A DNA stretch of 64,000 nucleotides from Corinectria fuckeliana (Eukaryota; Ascomycota; Sordariomycetes; Hypocreales; Nectriaceae): contig WPDH01000005.1 in the NCBI GenBank assembly GCA_019137255.1, positions 1 through 64,000 on the forward strand, in the 5' to 3' direction. The position numbers and the translations under genes were made by a program. The notes under the pieces are model-generated. The model did no database searches, was not told where the DNA came from, and saw only the letters and a list, made by a program, of their open reading frames with translations. Below, piece by piece: positions 22,082 to 33,806 of this stretch; within the stretch, counting starts at the first letter, position 1; each line of letters starts with the position of its first letter.

Positions 22082-24743
22082 ATGGCTCCTGACCGCATCA
22101 CGAATGCCATTGACAGCCTAATAACCCACATCGTCCCCAGCGATCCCAACGTCAGCGAAGATGCCGCCCAGGAGCGCCACGACACCTGCTTTGAGCTCGT
22201 CAAGTCTATCATCGACAGGTCAGTTGCTGCGCTTGCAGCTTCTTCGTCGCGGCCGTCCGGGCACTTGCTGATCGAGTCCTAGTCCATCCTCCCCCGCCAT
22301 TTCTTCCGACGTGAATCACGCCTCCGACCTCATTAAGCGGAAGCTCATCCAGAGCAACCCAAGTCAAGCCCTCCGGTTCTCGAACCTCTACTCCAGACTC
22401 CTATCGCTACCCGTCCTCGAACACAAGTGGGCAATCCTCTATCTGCTCTACCAACTCGCCGACTCGCCCGATCCCAGCGAGCCCCTCCCACTTAGCCCAG
22501 TGAAGCCGTCGGCGCCCAACTACCGCGAAGCAATCAGTCGGGACGTTATCAAACGCCAAGGTCGAGAGCGGTCAACAAAGTCAACCAAATTTGAAGAGGA
22601 GCAATTCAAAGATGCGTTCCAGCCAGAAGGCCTCAAGAATCTTCCGCCCAAGCCCAAAGAGGGGAAACAGGCTGAGGATGATGGGGACCCACGTCCCGAA
22701 GCTCCCAGAAGAGATGTATCCTTGAAATCGACGCTGTTGGCGAGTAACTACTCGGAAATTGATCCGCCAGAATCAGCCATCCTCCGAGACCTACCGTTCA
22801 CACTTCAGGGACTATCCTCCACAACGTTACCCTTTGCGAAGCAATATACGCTAAAACTGCCTCCCACTCTTCCCTTACCGCTTGTATCCCTCCTCCACAC
22901 ATTGGCAGAGCCATCTTTGCTCTTCCGCGGTCTGGACGAGTTTTGCAAGACCACCGCCAAGGGTCTGCTCGCTCAGAGCCTACGCGCTGGTATCAGCGCT
23001 GAGTTGCGATCCTATCTTACCTTGATCGCCACGCTGGAAGGCCAAATACGCAGGGCCCTCGCATCGCTTGATGAGGATGCACCACGTGCGGGCATTGGCA
23101 AGGCAGGGGTCACTTTGAAGAGATGTGTTGTGTGGACACGGGAGGCGACAATGGGACTGAGGTTGATGAGCCTCATCTCTGAAGAATCGGAAAAGAAAAA
23201 GGGTGGCCAGCTCGTCTCCCTGATACACAGCTTCTCCTCTTCCCATGGAGATCCTATCGTAGCCGCCTTTGCTGAACGACTACTAGGAAGCTTCACACGC
23301 CCGTTCTACGATATTCTACGACATTGGATCTACGACGGTGAACTCTCGGACCCGTACCAGGAATTCTTCGTCAGGGAGAAAGCCCCCAACGAGGACTCTT
23401 CTAAGGGCAAAGGAGCCGGCAACGTCTGGGAAGACAAGTACGAGATTGCCAAGGACATGATACCTAGCATCATCACCCACGACTTTGCCCAAAAAGTCTT
23501 TCTGATTGGCAAATCCTTGAACTTCATCCGCCACAGCTGCGGTGACTCGCTTTGGGTGGAAGATTACTCCAAGGCAGCATCCAAGGAGCTCAGATATGGC
23601 GACACGGCTACACTGGAGGCTTGGATTGACGAGGCCTACAAGACGACCATGAAGCGCCTGATTGAGCTGATGGCCAACAAATTTCATTTGTTCGAGCATC
23701 TCCAGGCGCTGAAGAACTACATCCTTCTTGGCCAAGGTGACTTCATCGCTCTGTTGATGGAATCGCTCGCCGCCAACCTGGATCGCCCGGCTGGCGCACA
23801 GTACAGACACACCCTGACCGCGCAGCTGGAGCACGCGATCCGAGGCTCTAATGCCCAGTACGATTCCCCGGAGGTTCTACGACGACTAGATGCCCGCATG
23901 CTACAGCTCTCCCACGGCGACATCGGCTGGGACTGCTTCACGCTCGAGTACAAGATCGACGCCCCGGTAGACGTCGTGGTCACGGAATGGGGCAACAGGC
24001 AGTATCTCAAGGTCTTCAACTTCCTCTGGCGCATCAAGCGCGTTGAGTTTGTCCTCCTGTCGACTTGGCGCAAGTGCATGACGGGCGCCCGCGGCGTGCT
24101 GCAGAATTCGGATGCCGCCGTCGCCCAGACGTGGAAATCGACCCGTGGAGTGCTGGCCGAAATGGTTCACTTCATCGGCCAGCTGCAGTACTACATCCTC
24201 TTCGAGGTCATCGAGTCGTCCTGGGGCGAGCTCCAGAAGCGGATCCAAAAGGAGGACTGCACGCTGGACGACCTCATCAAGGCTCACACTCGCTACCTCA
24301 ACGACATCACGCACAAGGGCCTCCTCGGCGCCAAGCAGGACGACCGCACGTCTTACATGGTCCAGCTCAGCGACATCCTACGGCTAATGCTCCGGTACCG
24401 GGAATCGGTCGACGGACTCTACAGCTGGAGCGTGTCGGACTTTACGCGGCGCCAGGAGGCCGACGTCCGGAGCACCACGCGGCACGACGATGACGCCGCC
24501 GTCCCGCCCGCCGACACGGTGGCGTCCGAGTTCCCCGTGCTTCAGGAGCGGCTGCGGCAGCTCGGCTCGTGGTTCCGCACAAGGCTCCAGATCCTGCTGG
24601 GTGACTTGGCGTACCAGCCGGACGTGGACATGCGGTTCTTGGGAGTGGCGATGAACTTCAACGATGTTTATCAGCCTACGAGGCGGAAGACCAAGGCCAC
24701 GCCATCGTCTGCAGCTGCAGCTGCAAATACCTCCAAGGGATGA
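22082..24743 (+). CDS. spc98: Gamma-tubulin complex component 3 (GCP3/Spc98/Alp6)
   Basis: Core component of the gamma-tubulin complex that nucleates microtubules at the spindle pole body. Two exons (22,082-22,218 and 22,283-24,743) over a 64-bp intron (donor GTCAGT, acceptor CCTAG) give 865 aa. After a helical N-terminus with an acidic/basic linker (residues about 115-190), the GRIP1 part starts near L-R-D-L-P-F-T-L-Q-G and includes L-H-T-L-A-E-P-S-L-L-F-R-G-L. The GRIP2 part includes G-D-F-I-A-L-L-M-E-S-L, then L-E-Y-K-I-D-A-P, F-N-F-L-W-R-I-K-R-V-E-F-V-L and H-F-I-G-Q-L-Q-Y-Y-I-L-F-E-V-I-E, the gamma-tubulin-binding domain of the Spc97/Spc98 family. Length fits GCP3 better than GCP2, and the L-W-R-I-K-R-V-E segment is typical of GCP3. 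The C-terminus ends in an Ala-rich tail. The start is the ATG preceding M-A-P-D-R-I. Confidence 0.92.
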
Positions 24744-27700
24744 ACAGGGAAGGGTATAGGAGCGAGCGAGCGCTGGGCGTAATCATCTCGTTGGGTGCCG
24801 AGTCAAGATGCCATGAGTTTGCGTAGTTACCACATCTCAGATTCAGATATCAAACCCGTCCGGGTCAAATAACGACATGACATTTGTCGTTATACAAGGA
24901 GCAGGTGTGTCATAAAGATGCAAGCCGGCACAGCACTCGCACGTCCCCTTCCTTCAAAGTTCAGTCCCAGGATAAAAGGCCCGCGTCTTCATTTCGTGCG
25001 CAACTAGACCTAGATATCAGTTGCCGCAAAGGCCTTCCCCGGAAAGCCCGGGAGAGGGCCCACGGTGGCACGGCGAGAAACGTACGTACGCATAGTCTAC
25101 CATGTATGCGGGAAGACGCCTGGTTATCCCAGGCGCTGATGTCATGCCATGGCCGATTTGTGGGGGAGGAATGAGAGCCCCGATGGAATAAACATCCGGT
25201 CGTGGTTGAAGGGCCGAGGACGCGGACGCGGACGCGTGACATGGATGGGTGTGATTTGTTTTCTTACAAGTTTCCTGAGTAGGTATCTATACTTCGTATG
25301 GAGAGTGTGAAGCGACTCACCTCCATCGTCCATGCCTGTAGGGACGCAGGATAGAAGGCGGATGCTGTGATGGCTGGCTGGCATGATAGGCACGTCTGCA
25401 GTCGATGGCGGTCAGCAAGACCACCTCCACCCGGAGATCTCTCTGTATTGGGGATGCCTTCCATCTAGCGCATGCGCAGGAGAATGAAGTTCAGGACTTC
25501 ATTCTCCGAGACTCGCTTCTGCTTCGTCAATACGTGCACACACCGCTCCTCCTGGTATCTACCGACGAGTTTTGTGAATAACACCACCACTCACCCATGT
25601 CAGCAGCTCTAGTAGCAGCAGTATCCTGACAAAGCTGACCGGGGGGGTTTTTTTTTTTTAAATCTAGCCCGATGGCATGCGTTGCATGAACGCGGGAGAT
25701 ACTATGAGAGAAACCTGCCTCGGAGACTGGATCGACTTGGCATGTCTGCTGCACCCAGTGACTTGTTGAGCTATGCAGGAGATGCCACAGTCAATAACGC
25801 GCTCCGCAGAAGGGTCAATATGATACCTTAGGTGGGTATATGAGCTGTGTTTCAATGGGTAATATCGGTACTTTGCCCATGCCCACCTAGGCCTGCCTAC
25901 ATTGTGAATGCAAGTTGCAACATAAATGAATATCTACGTTCATATGCTGTTGGGTTCCCCACGCGACACATCGCCTCATCGAGCCCAGCTCAGCTCCACA
26001 GCTCCGCTAGACTCATCCAAGATGCCGCGTCGCCGTTGGTCTGTTTGCTGCTTGTGTTCGCCATGCGGACAGTTGACTGACTCGCCGTGTTGTCCCTTCA
26101 CTTAATAGTTCAATGCGTCGTTCATTTCGTCCCCCAGACAAATCACCATGGCCTTCACTTCGCGCTCTTCCTGCTGCTGCGCAGGTTTCCGAAGCTCTCT
26201 TGCCTCCGCTCAGCTTCGACAAGGCAGGGCGCCCTCCAAGCCTCCAGGGGTGGGATCGCCATCGCTGCAGGTGCATGGTTGGGAATCCAGGAACGCGGAC
26301 ATGGCGTCCAACCCCATCCCATTCTCCGCAGAAGGATAAAACAGGATTCCCCACACAAAGTCATCTTCCGGGTCCCGCACTGCAGCTCTCTCTCCGGTGT
26401 TACGCCCGGCAGGGGCCGGCCAAGCCGCTGTGTACAGGCTTGTGCTTCGTCTCTGATCTGGCACCGGGGACGGGCGGCATTGCGGGCATTGCGGCTAGGG
26501 GCATGGAATGAGCTGGGCACACGCAACGGAGGTGGCAGAGCGGGCGTCCAAATCAGAAACCAGGGTGGGGGGGGGCCGATGGGTGGAAGTTGAAGGAGAA
26601 GAAAAGAAACGGTGAGACGGTTTGCGTGCCAACCAGAGGGCGTCCATCCATCGACCCCTTGCTATTTGTTTGCTTGTTTCTCGTCTCTCACCGTTCCGTG
26701 GTTGCTTTTACCCGGCGTCTAGGTAGTCAGACGGTTTGTTTTTGCGAGGCAAAGACAGACGAATGATGAATGATGGACGGGTGAGGGACCGTATATGCAG
26801 ACATAGTAATAACATGAAGTTAGCCGAAGCTGAAACCGGGGCTGGAGGTGATAGATGCTCGGATTGGGTGACAAGTCGGGATCACAGCCAATGCCAGGCA
26901 CAGAATAACAGAGCCCAAGGGATACGTCAGACGTTAGCCTTCGCCCCAGACTTGTCCCTCCCACTCACGACAAGCCGTGGGAAACAGGTCGCGCACCTCA
27001 TCATGACCTGTCTTGTCGCAACCAGAAACGACAACCGTAATCGTGCTGGATACGAAGGTACGGGGCGGGCTTGTACCAGCGGGTATCGTCCCGTTCAGAG
27101 TGCATGCATGCAGTTTCCCTTCATCCACTTTGTTCTCCAGTGGCCCGGCGGAGGCCGGGAGATGGCAGATTATCCCACACCCCCCCTTGGTGGTTTGCGT
27201 GCTGTGATGTGCTGTGATGTGCTGTAAGCTGTTGCCTATTGCCTGTAGATGAGCATGGGATCCCCTTCGTCGCTTCATCTTTCTGCTGCTTCTGGCTGCT
27301 GGATGCTGACCGGTCGGTGACTGATGGGACCCTGCATCCGGAACTGACTTGGCACGCTCGTAGACGGTCCTTCGTTGGGTATCATTCATCCGGCCCTTCC
27401 AGCTGCCCCTTCCGAACCCTCCTCGGAGACGCGGGTGGGCGCGCAGTGTCGATGGGGCCCCGGCATACATAATTTTGCGACATCCCTGACCTCATCTCGC
27501 CTTTCTAGAGGAGAAAACCCGCTCCCCGGCATAAATTTCTCTTTTCCGACGGCGTGGGCCCCTCGATCGCCATCTCACACGTTCGTCATTGACCGGTCGC
27601 CTCGTCTGCTTAGCTTAGCAGCACAGAGAAGAGTACATAACCGCCGCGCTGTTCTGTGCACACCATGTACATATTATTGGGGGCTTCGCAACGCGTGTAT

Positions 27701-30002
27701 GCACAATGGTAACAGCGATGCAAGGGCAGAGAGCACTGCATGCCAACAACGTCGTTTTCCCTCTCCGCTCTTCTGAGGTGCTGAGCTGGCCGATAGCCTT
27801 GTGCGGCAATCAACCTGCATTGCTACCTCAACTTGCAAATGGGTGGACAACAAGATTATCGCCCGGGCGTGCATTGGGTCGAGGGTTCGATGAAGGAGTT
27901 TGATACCAATTACCTGAAGCATTAGTTTCTTAGCACCCGGATCGCAGCTTGATGGGCGTCGACGAGCGCCCGCCAGGGATAAGAAAAGAAATATAGTCCG
28001 AATTGACCAAAGGAGCAGGTGCCTGAGACTATTCGTACGGGTCCTCGTACGTGGACGAAACAGCGTAAGAGTTAGATTGCCGTAAGGGAAGCCAAAGATA
28101 AGAGCCCGATGCAATTCCAATGCCGATGGTATGGTTGAAGGAGAGAGGGCGAACTCCGGTTGGGAACGTCTCAATATCAGGCCATCCCAAGCCAAGAGCT
28201 TATACCAACAGGCGACTGACTCACTTCTTATCGTCTTGGGACGGGACTGCCTTTAGCGCAACTGGTCCCCCAGAAAGCCGGTGGTTTTTCGTCTTGTCTC
28301 CCGCCCACAAGAGCTGACATTACATAGTAGGTAGACCGGTAGGCTGAATCATGGGTTCGACGAGGGATGGGAAGGCCCTTGCAATGGTGGTGTTCCAGAA
28401 GGAAAGTTGCCATCCATGGCCCAGCAACCCATGCTTCATGCCAGACCAATTGCCAGGATGCCAGGGTCGTCCTCTTGGGCTGGTCCGGTCGCCCCCCACG
28501 CCCTCCGTTCTTTTTCTAGTGATTGGCGTGTTTGTGCCTGTTTCCTCATTCCGCAGCGGGTTTGCTTGATTGCTGGCTAGGTCTCACGGCAGCAACTCCC
28601 CGGAAGGGATTGTTTTTGCTCGTGTGCTTATGCCTGCTGAATGACTGTCCTGCGCATGCAAACGAGAAATGAGATGTGAGATGTGCGTGCGTGTGTGTGC
28701 TGCGACGGCCTGACCGGCCCAAATCTGCCCAATACGGGTGTCCTTGTTCCTTGTGGTTCTGATTACTCGTCTGTCGTGTTTCCGTCAGCTTGGCTCGTGC
28801 CTCAACACGCACTATTCTGTTGCTTGCTCTCGTCCACTCTTCTCGTTTCTCTCGGCGTGCCGTCAGGAGCCAGCACTTACACCCACGCCCCTAGTCCGGC
28901 CTCTTGAACCTGGGGCTAGCTTTTTGGGCTTGGCCGTCTCTCCCCCGGACGACGACATCACCCTTCCCAAAGCCAGGGCAAGCCAGAGAACCAACTCCAC
29001 ACCTCCATTTCCTATCGGGCATCCCCTTGCGCCTCCGTCTCTTCCCACGACGTGTCAGAACCCGAGGCTTCCTTCGGAAGCTGGGCTGGGGTGTCCTGCT
29101 GTGCTGCTCCGTCCAGCTGGATGGCGTCTGCACTCTGCCCGACGTTGTCGATACATCATGCATCATCAAGCGGCTGGCATGCCTTCCAATTGATAAGTCG
29201 AGGTGGCAACGCCTCACCGGGGGTCGCAATATCCAGGGACGGGTAGTTACTGGCCAGGCGCTGATCGGAGCTAGTGCGGGTACCCCAGAGGCGCTTCTGT
29301 TTGCCTTGGTATACATACATATCTACGCAGTAAACCTGTTCTGGCCAGGGTCATTCAGACTACTAAAAGGCACGAGTGAGTGAGTACTAGGTGGCTATGT
29401 AATTACTCGTACCTGAGGAAACGTCCGGACATCGTGAGGCAGCCTGTATAGAGGTACTGAGTAAGGTACGAATACTGGTGCTGTCAAATGCGGTGCGTAA
29501 CTTGCCTGGCCGACCTGCCGCGCCCGGGATCCAGTGCGGTCCAACAGTCCAACAGAACCAGGATCGATGTTTGGCATGGGACGGAGGCTAGAGTACTAGA
29601 GTTACGGAGAGTCGACGAGTTGGGGAGTACAGAAACCGAGGGAGTGCGAGCGAGTACGTATCTCACCGAAGCCGGTACCTCCGTGGCTGGTACTAGTACC
29701 GGGACAAAGGGGCCAAGGCGTGCTTCCCGCTCCGTTCCCCAGGTTTTATTTCCTCCTGGACCTTGTTGCCTTGCAACTCGGTCTCGCCCTGTCGATGGCC
29801 TTGGGTCTTGGGTGGAGTCAGGTTGGGTGACTGCGTAGCCTGCCTGCGTAGCCTGCCACCCTGCCTGCGTAGCTTGGGTTGTCGTATCCGCTGCCGCCAT
29901 CGTCGTCGTTTGCCCTGGCTGGCTGATGGAAGGTATGGGTGGTCCTAACTGAGACTGTACTATGAGGCTGTCAAGGCTGTCAATGCGTGCCTCCCTCCTT
30001 CC
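24744..30002. other. Gene-poor 5.3-kb stretch
   Basis: There is no open frame with a recognisable domain or family pattern, although frames of 130-196 codons occur on both strands (26,087-26,593; 26,736-27,227; 26,934-27,470; 27,674-28,195; 28,738-29,383; 29,484-30,074). Short repeats are visible: a G6/T12 run near 25,640-25,661, three GCTGTGAT-like units near 27,200-27,225, and CTGCCTGCGTAGC-type repeats near 29,840-29,875. It may hold regulatory DNA or a long non-coding RNA; nothing in it can be annotated with confidence. Confidence 0.5.
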
Positions 30003-30555
30003 TTTAAATAAATAAGCTATTTCATCCCCTTCGATCCTTCCTACCCTTCTTCCCTTTCCCCGGACTTTCCTCACCTGTCTTTGACCTACCTTGAAAGACT
30101 CATCAACATCCGGCCGTGCCGCGCACCCTTCCTCGTCATCGCATCGCCGTCTTCTTTATTTTGCCTTCTCTTTGCCCTTCTCACGCAACTCACGGTTCGC
30201 CCTCACACTCATACTCATACTCCAATATTGGGCGAGTGCTCCTCGAAGCTCCTCCCCACCCTCTCTCACTCTCCCATCTCACAAACACCCATCCCCAGCA
30301 ACTTGGCCAACTCGAAAGGCAGCGCCTCGTGGCCTTTCCCATTCACTCTCCACCTGCTTGATCTCGCTTCGCGGACAACTACCATCCCCAACGCTTCATC
30401 ATCAGGTCACAGCCACCAAGCTAGGCTCCATTCTTTACCCACTGTTTACGCAAGCCTAGATCTTCTTGTATGTATAATACGATCGTCCATCCCGCCCGGT
30501 CCAACAAGCCTTTCTCACAAATGCCAAATACAGTTCCTCGCTCGTCTCAATCACA
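30003..30555 (+). promoter_or_regulatory. Candidate core promoter and long pyrimidine-rich leader
   Basis: TTTAAATAAATAA at 30,003-30,015 could serve as a TATA element. It is followed by about 500 bp of strongly C/T-rich, purine-poor + strand sequence (30,020-30,555), the composition of fungal leaders, leading into the ATG at 30,556. Upstream ATGs are few but present, so an intron in the leader is possible. Confidence 0.4.
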
Positions 30556-30792
30556 ATGCCTGCCCCTCACGCGACTTCGCCCATGGCCATCCCGTCGTCT
30601 CCCAGAAACATGAGATTGGTCACTTCGCAAGACCTTTATACTACCATCAATGCCACTCTCGCCTCCAAGGACAACCGTCCCTCGACTCCGGGGCACCACA
30701 TTCAGGCAGACGATTATGCTGTTCCCGCGCCTCCCCCACCTAGCCCTGTCAGCTTCAGGCCTGAACATTGGCCTACGTCCATGCGCCGCTGA
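30556..30792 (+). CDS. Candidate small protein of 78 aa, unknown function
   Basis: ATG in the favourable context TCACAATG opens a 78-codon frame. The protein is rich in Pro, Ser and Thr, has a central segment M-R-L-V-T-S-Q-D-L-Y-T-T-I-N-A-T-L-A-S-K that could form one amphipathic helix, and then A-P-P-P-P-S-P-V-S-F. There is no signal peptide, membrane segment or Cys motif. The long pyrimidine-rich leader upstream, the TATA-like element and third-position C preference argue for a real gene. I do not recognise a family, and inner ATG codons (residues 10 and 19) could be the true start. Confidence 0.45.
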   Translation: MPAPHATSPMAIPSSPRNMRLVTSQDLYTTINATLASKDNRPSTPGHHIQADDYAVPAPPPPSPVSFRPEHWPTSMRR

Positions 30793-32336
30793 GCTGTAGT
30801 TCTCCGGAACCAAGTATCGCGCAGCGTTGACAATGCCCCACCTCCGCAACGCATCCAACCTGCGGGAGGCCTGAGGCTAGCTAGAAAGACGACGCTTGCA
30901 CCCATGATTTTATACTGGTGTTTTTATCAAGGGTCCATCTTGGACCGGTTTGGAGTCTGGGGGGATAACGGAATCGTATGCTGGTAATGGAGGGAAGCGA
31001 GGGACTGGGCAATGCACACATAACAGAGAACTCAGCCACACATTTGGGAAAGGGCGCATGGTACAGGGGATACAAAAAATAGTCGGGTGTTTTTTGTTTG
31101 TCTTTTACTTTCTTGCAACGTAGCTTGCCGTTTCACCAGGAATGACTTTTCGCCAAGACAGCGCATGAACACTTGCTTGTGACGGCCTTTGCACGGCCAT
31201 TTGTTTCCGAGGAGGCTCGTTTCCGAGGTATAACAAGGATGTCGTGAGCTCAAAATATCCGAGGCAACTCGTCGCGAGCTGACCGTTTGACTAAGGTATG
31301 CAGCACAAAATACTTGCTTCCAAGGTACACCCGACGGTCATCACAGGAGGCGAAAAGCCCCGCTAGGCGACTGCTAGGCGGCTACCGTTTGAGCTTCGTG
31401 TAACCAGAGCATAGTAAACTAGTTCTCAAAATACAGTCTGGCGAGGGTCGTGGATGAGCGAAACATGCAATGAGAGAGCGATAGGAACGAAACTAGCGGA
31501 AGCAGGAAACTCTGCAAGGTGGGAAACGAGAATAGAGCAGCAGCTAGAACCGAGGTACGACGTGACCGGAAAGGCTCGAGTATCAGGGCCGAGTCGCCTG
31601 CGAGGTTATGCCTTCACGAGTCGTAGCACGACTGCAACTGTAACCGCGACCCGCCTCGGCCGGCCGTCGGTGGTGTTGCATCCGGGGTCTGCCACAGTTG
31701 GTGTCTTTTCCAGCCGCGGTAGGAGAAGGGATACGAGTGATGATGACAACTTGGAGACACCATCAAAGTTGGTGCGAGTACGCATGTGGGGGTAACATGA
31801 CATGTCCTCATCCTGGCTCAACCACATGCTTCAGCTCAGCTTTGCCCTTGCAGTAAGCGTAACACCTTTATTACGCTGGGCCCTTTATAAGCATCTGCGA
31901 GTCCCACTAAATGCATAAATGCGTGATGCTCCAGACTATCGCGTGGCTCGTGCGCGTTCTCCCATCGTGTCTTATTCACTTTACGCGTCGCGGTTGCACG
32001 CAACAACGCGCCTAGACGCGCTGCTCGGCCCGCTCAAGAACTTCACGGTTCCCCCAAGCGACGGACAAGCCCACACTGGCATGCCCAGACCAGGCCCGTA
32101 GTTTCCTCCCGCTCAAGACCGCATCATCTCCCATCCCACCTTCCACTCTCACATCTCTCGCCTTCCCCTCAATTCGAGCAACCGGTTGCACTTCCCTCGT
32201 CTGTCTTCAACTCCAATAGTCACTCTTCTTGTTACGCACTGGCACCTTCCGCCCTCGCACTCGCTCCCACAGACAGTTGCACTCGGCCTGCCTCTTTCCT
32301 TGTCTAACGCTATCCCGAACCGAGAAAATCGTCGAG
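30793..32336. other. Intergenic region and cdt1 leader
   Basis: From 30,793 to about 31,900 I see unique sequence with no supportable gene; a 113-codon frame at 31,454-31,795 has no recognisable feature. From about 32,100 to 32,336 the sequence is the C/T-rich leader of cdt1. The cdt1 frame is open upstream to 32,229, but the ATG at 32,337 fits the protein better. Confidence 0.45.
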
Positions 32337-33806
32337 ATGCCTCGACCGGCGAAGCGCAACCACGCTGCTGCGGCCGCTGCTAGCCAGCGCATCAGCAGCT
32401 TTGCTCGTGTCTCCAAGGGCTATGCCTTCCCTGATGCCGCCGTTAAGAAGATGGCTCTTGAGCCTGCCCGGACCTCAGCCACAACCACGGTTACGACGAG
32501 AAAGCGAAAGGCGGCCACCATTGACGAGGACGCCCACCCTCGAGTCGCACCCCGAACTGTCTCCTTCGCTCCGAGCAGCGACGACGAGGTCTTTCCCACC
32601 AAGCGTGCCTGTCGTCGCCAGGAACCTCAGGCTATAACTCCCTCGTCGGTCCGAAGCATCATCAAGGGCAAGCGCACAGCCAAAGTCACCCCCTCAAGAG
32701 CCAAGACTGCCCACAAGCCTAGCGAGTCAACCATCATTTCCAAGACGAAGCGCCAGGGCAGGATTGTGCAAACCAAGCTCGATTGCGTTTTCAGGAAGCT
32801 GAACAAAGCAGATGGTAGTAACGAGGGCAATGCTCTTGCTCCTCATCTGGCCGAGCTGGTCGATCTCCACAGGTCTTTCGTCAAGACCATTATGATACAA
32901 TTCGCTCACAACGGCACCTCGGCGCCCATCGATTTCCGCACCATTGCTCCCCATATCTCTCGCTCCTGGGGCAAGCGACAAGTCACAGTGGAGGACATTC
33001 GACGATGCATCGCCATTCAAACGTCCACCAAGCACCAATCAGTTTCACCCTTTATCGTTTCTGATTATGGCCGAGGAAGAGTCTGCATCGAGCTGGCCCC
33101 TCGTGAGGACACCGCTCCTATCAACGAAGAGCGCCTTTACAGGCAATTTGAAGAGAACCTAGCGGCTCTATGTACAGAAAAGGCCACCGACGAGATGACC
33201 GACGTTGACATCCCCCTCGGGAGCCTCTCGCTCAGCGATCTTCCCCAAGTCGCCATCACAAACATGATCATTGGCAACAAAGTAAACCCACTGCTCTCCA
33301 AAGGACAGCGAGCGCTTTCGGAGCTCAAGGACGGCATTATCGCCAAGCAGCAAGAGAAGGAGGCCAAGCTGGCGGCTGCTGCCAAGAACCCATGTTTGAA
33401 CCCCGATGGCACCAAAATGAGTCTCCTGGACCGCCTTCGCATGAAGCAACTCGCCAAGGCCAACGAGCCCCTTCCCGCATCAGGCCCCGAGCTCCAACGC
33501 CGTGCGGCGCTCAATCGAGTCTCAGATGTGGCAGCCACCATTTCAATGCTGAGTCTCTCAAACCCCATGTCCCTACCCCGTCAGGCCTTCACTATGGCTG
33601 TTATCATGGAGAAACTCAAGGACTCGCTTCGAACCCCCGTGTCCAAGGAGGAGGGCGCCGCTTGTGTTAAGCTCATTTCCAGCGAGGTAGCGCCTGAGTG
33701 GCTTCGAGTTGTTACCATTGGCGGCAGGGAGAATGTGGTGGTGCAACGACATTCGCAGCCAGTGGACAGGGTTATCCGGGAGCGAGTGCAGAAGTTGTTG
33801 GCCTGA
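32337..33806 (+). CDS. cdt1: DNA replication licensing factor Cdt1
   Basis: Cdt1 loads the MCM helicase onto origins together with ORC and Cdc6 in G1. Single exon, 489 aa from the ATG at 32,337. The basic, Ala/Thr-rich N-terminus holds nuclear-localisation-like clusters (T-R-K-R-K and others). Residues 145-152, Q-T-K-L-D-C-V-F, resemble a PCNA-interaction box. The middle winged helix (about 165-260) has L-V-D-L-H-R-S-F, then R-S-W-G-K-R-Q-V-T-V-E-D-I-R-R, typical of the Cdt1 domain that geminin binds in animals. The C-terminal MCM-binding winged helix (about 360-489) has S-L-L-D-R-L-R-M-K-Q and ends W-L-R-V-V-T-I-G-G-R-E-N-V-V-V. The in-frame extension to 32,229 looks like leader sequence. 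Confidence 0.88.
   Translation: MPRPAKRNHAAAAAASQRISSFARVSKGYAFPDAAVKKMALEPARTSATTTVTTRKRKAATIDEDAHPRVAPRTVSFAPSSDDEVFPTKRACRRQEPQAITPSSVRSIIKGKRTAKVTPSRAKTAHKPSESTIISKTKRQGRIVQTKLDCVFRKLNKADGSNEGNALAPHLAELVDLHRSFVKTIMIQFAHNGTSAPIDFRTIAPHISRSWGKRQVTVEDIRRCIAIQTSTKHQSVSPFIVSDYGRGRVCIELAPREDTAPINEERLYRQFEENLAALCTEKATDEMTDVDIPLGSLSLSDLPQVAITNMIIGNKVNPLLSKGQRALSELKDGIIAKQQEKEAKLAAAAKNPCLNPDGTKMSLLDRLRMKQLAKANEPLPASGPELQRRAALNRVSDVAATISMLSLSNPMSLPRQAFTMAVIMEKLKDSLRTPVSKEEGAACVKLISSEVAPEWLRVVTIGGRENVVVQRHSQPVDRVIRERVQKLLA

Noticed and set aside
26087..30074. Frames of 130-196 codons on both strands in the gene-poor gap
   Set aside because: Composition is low-information (Arg, Ser, Pro, Gly and His), frames overlap in opposite directions and none shows a family pattern or splice structure.
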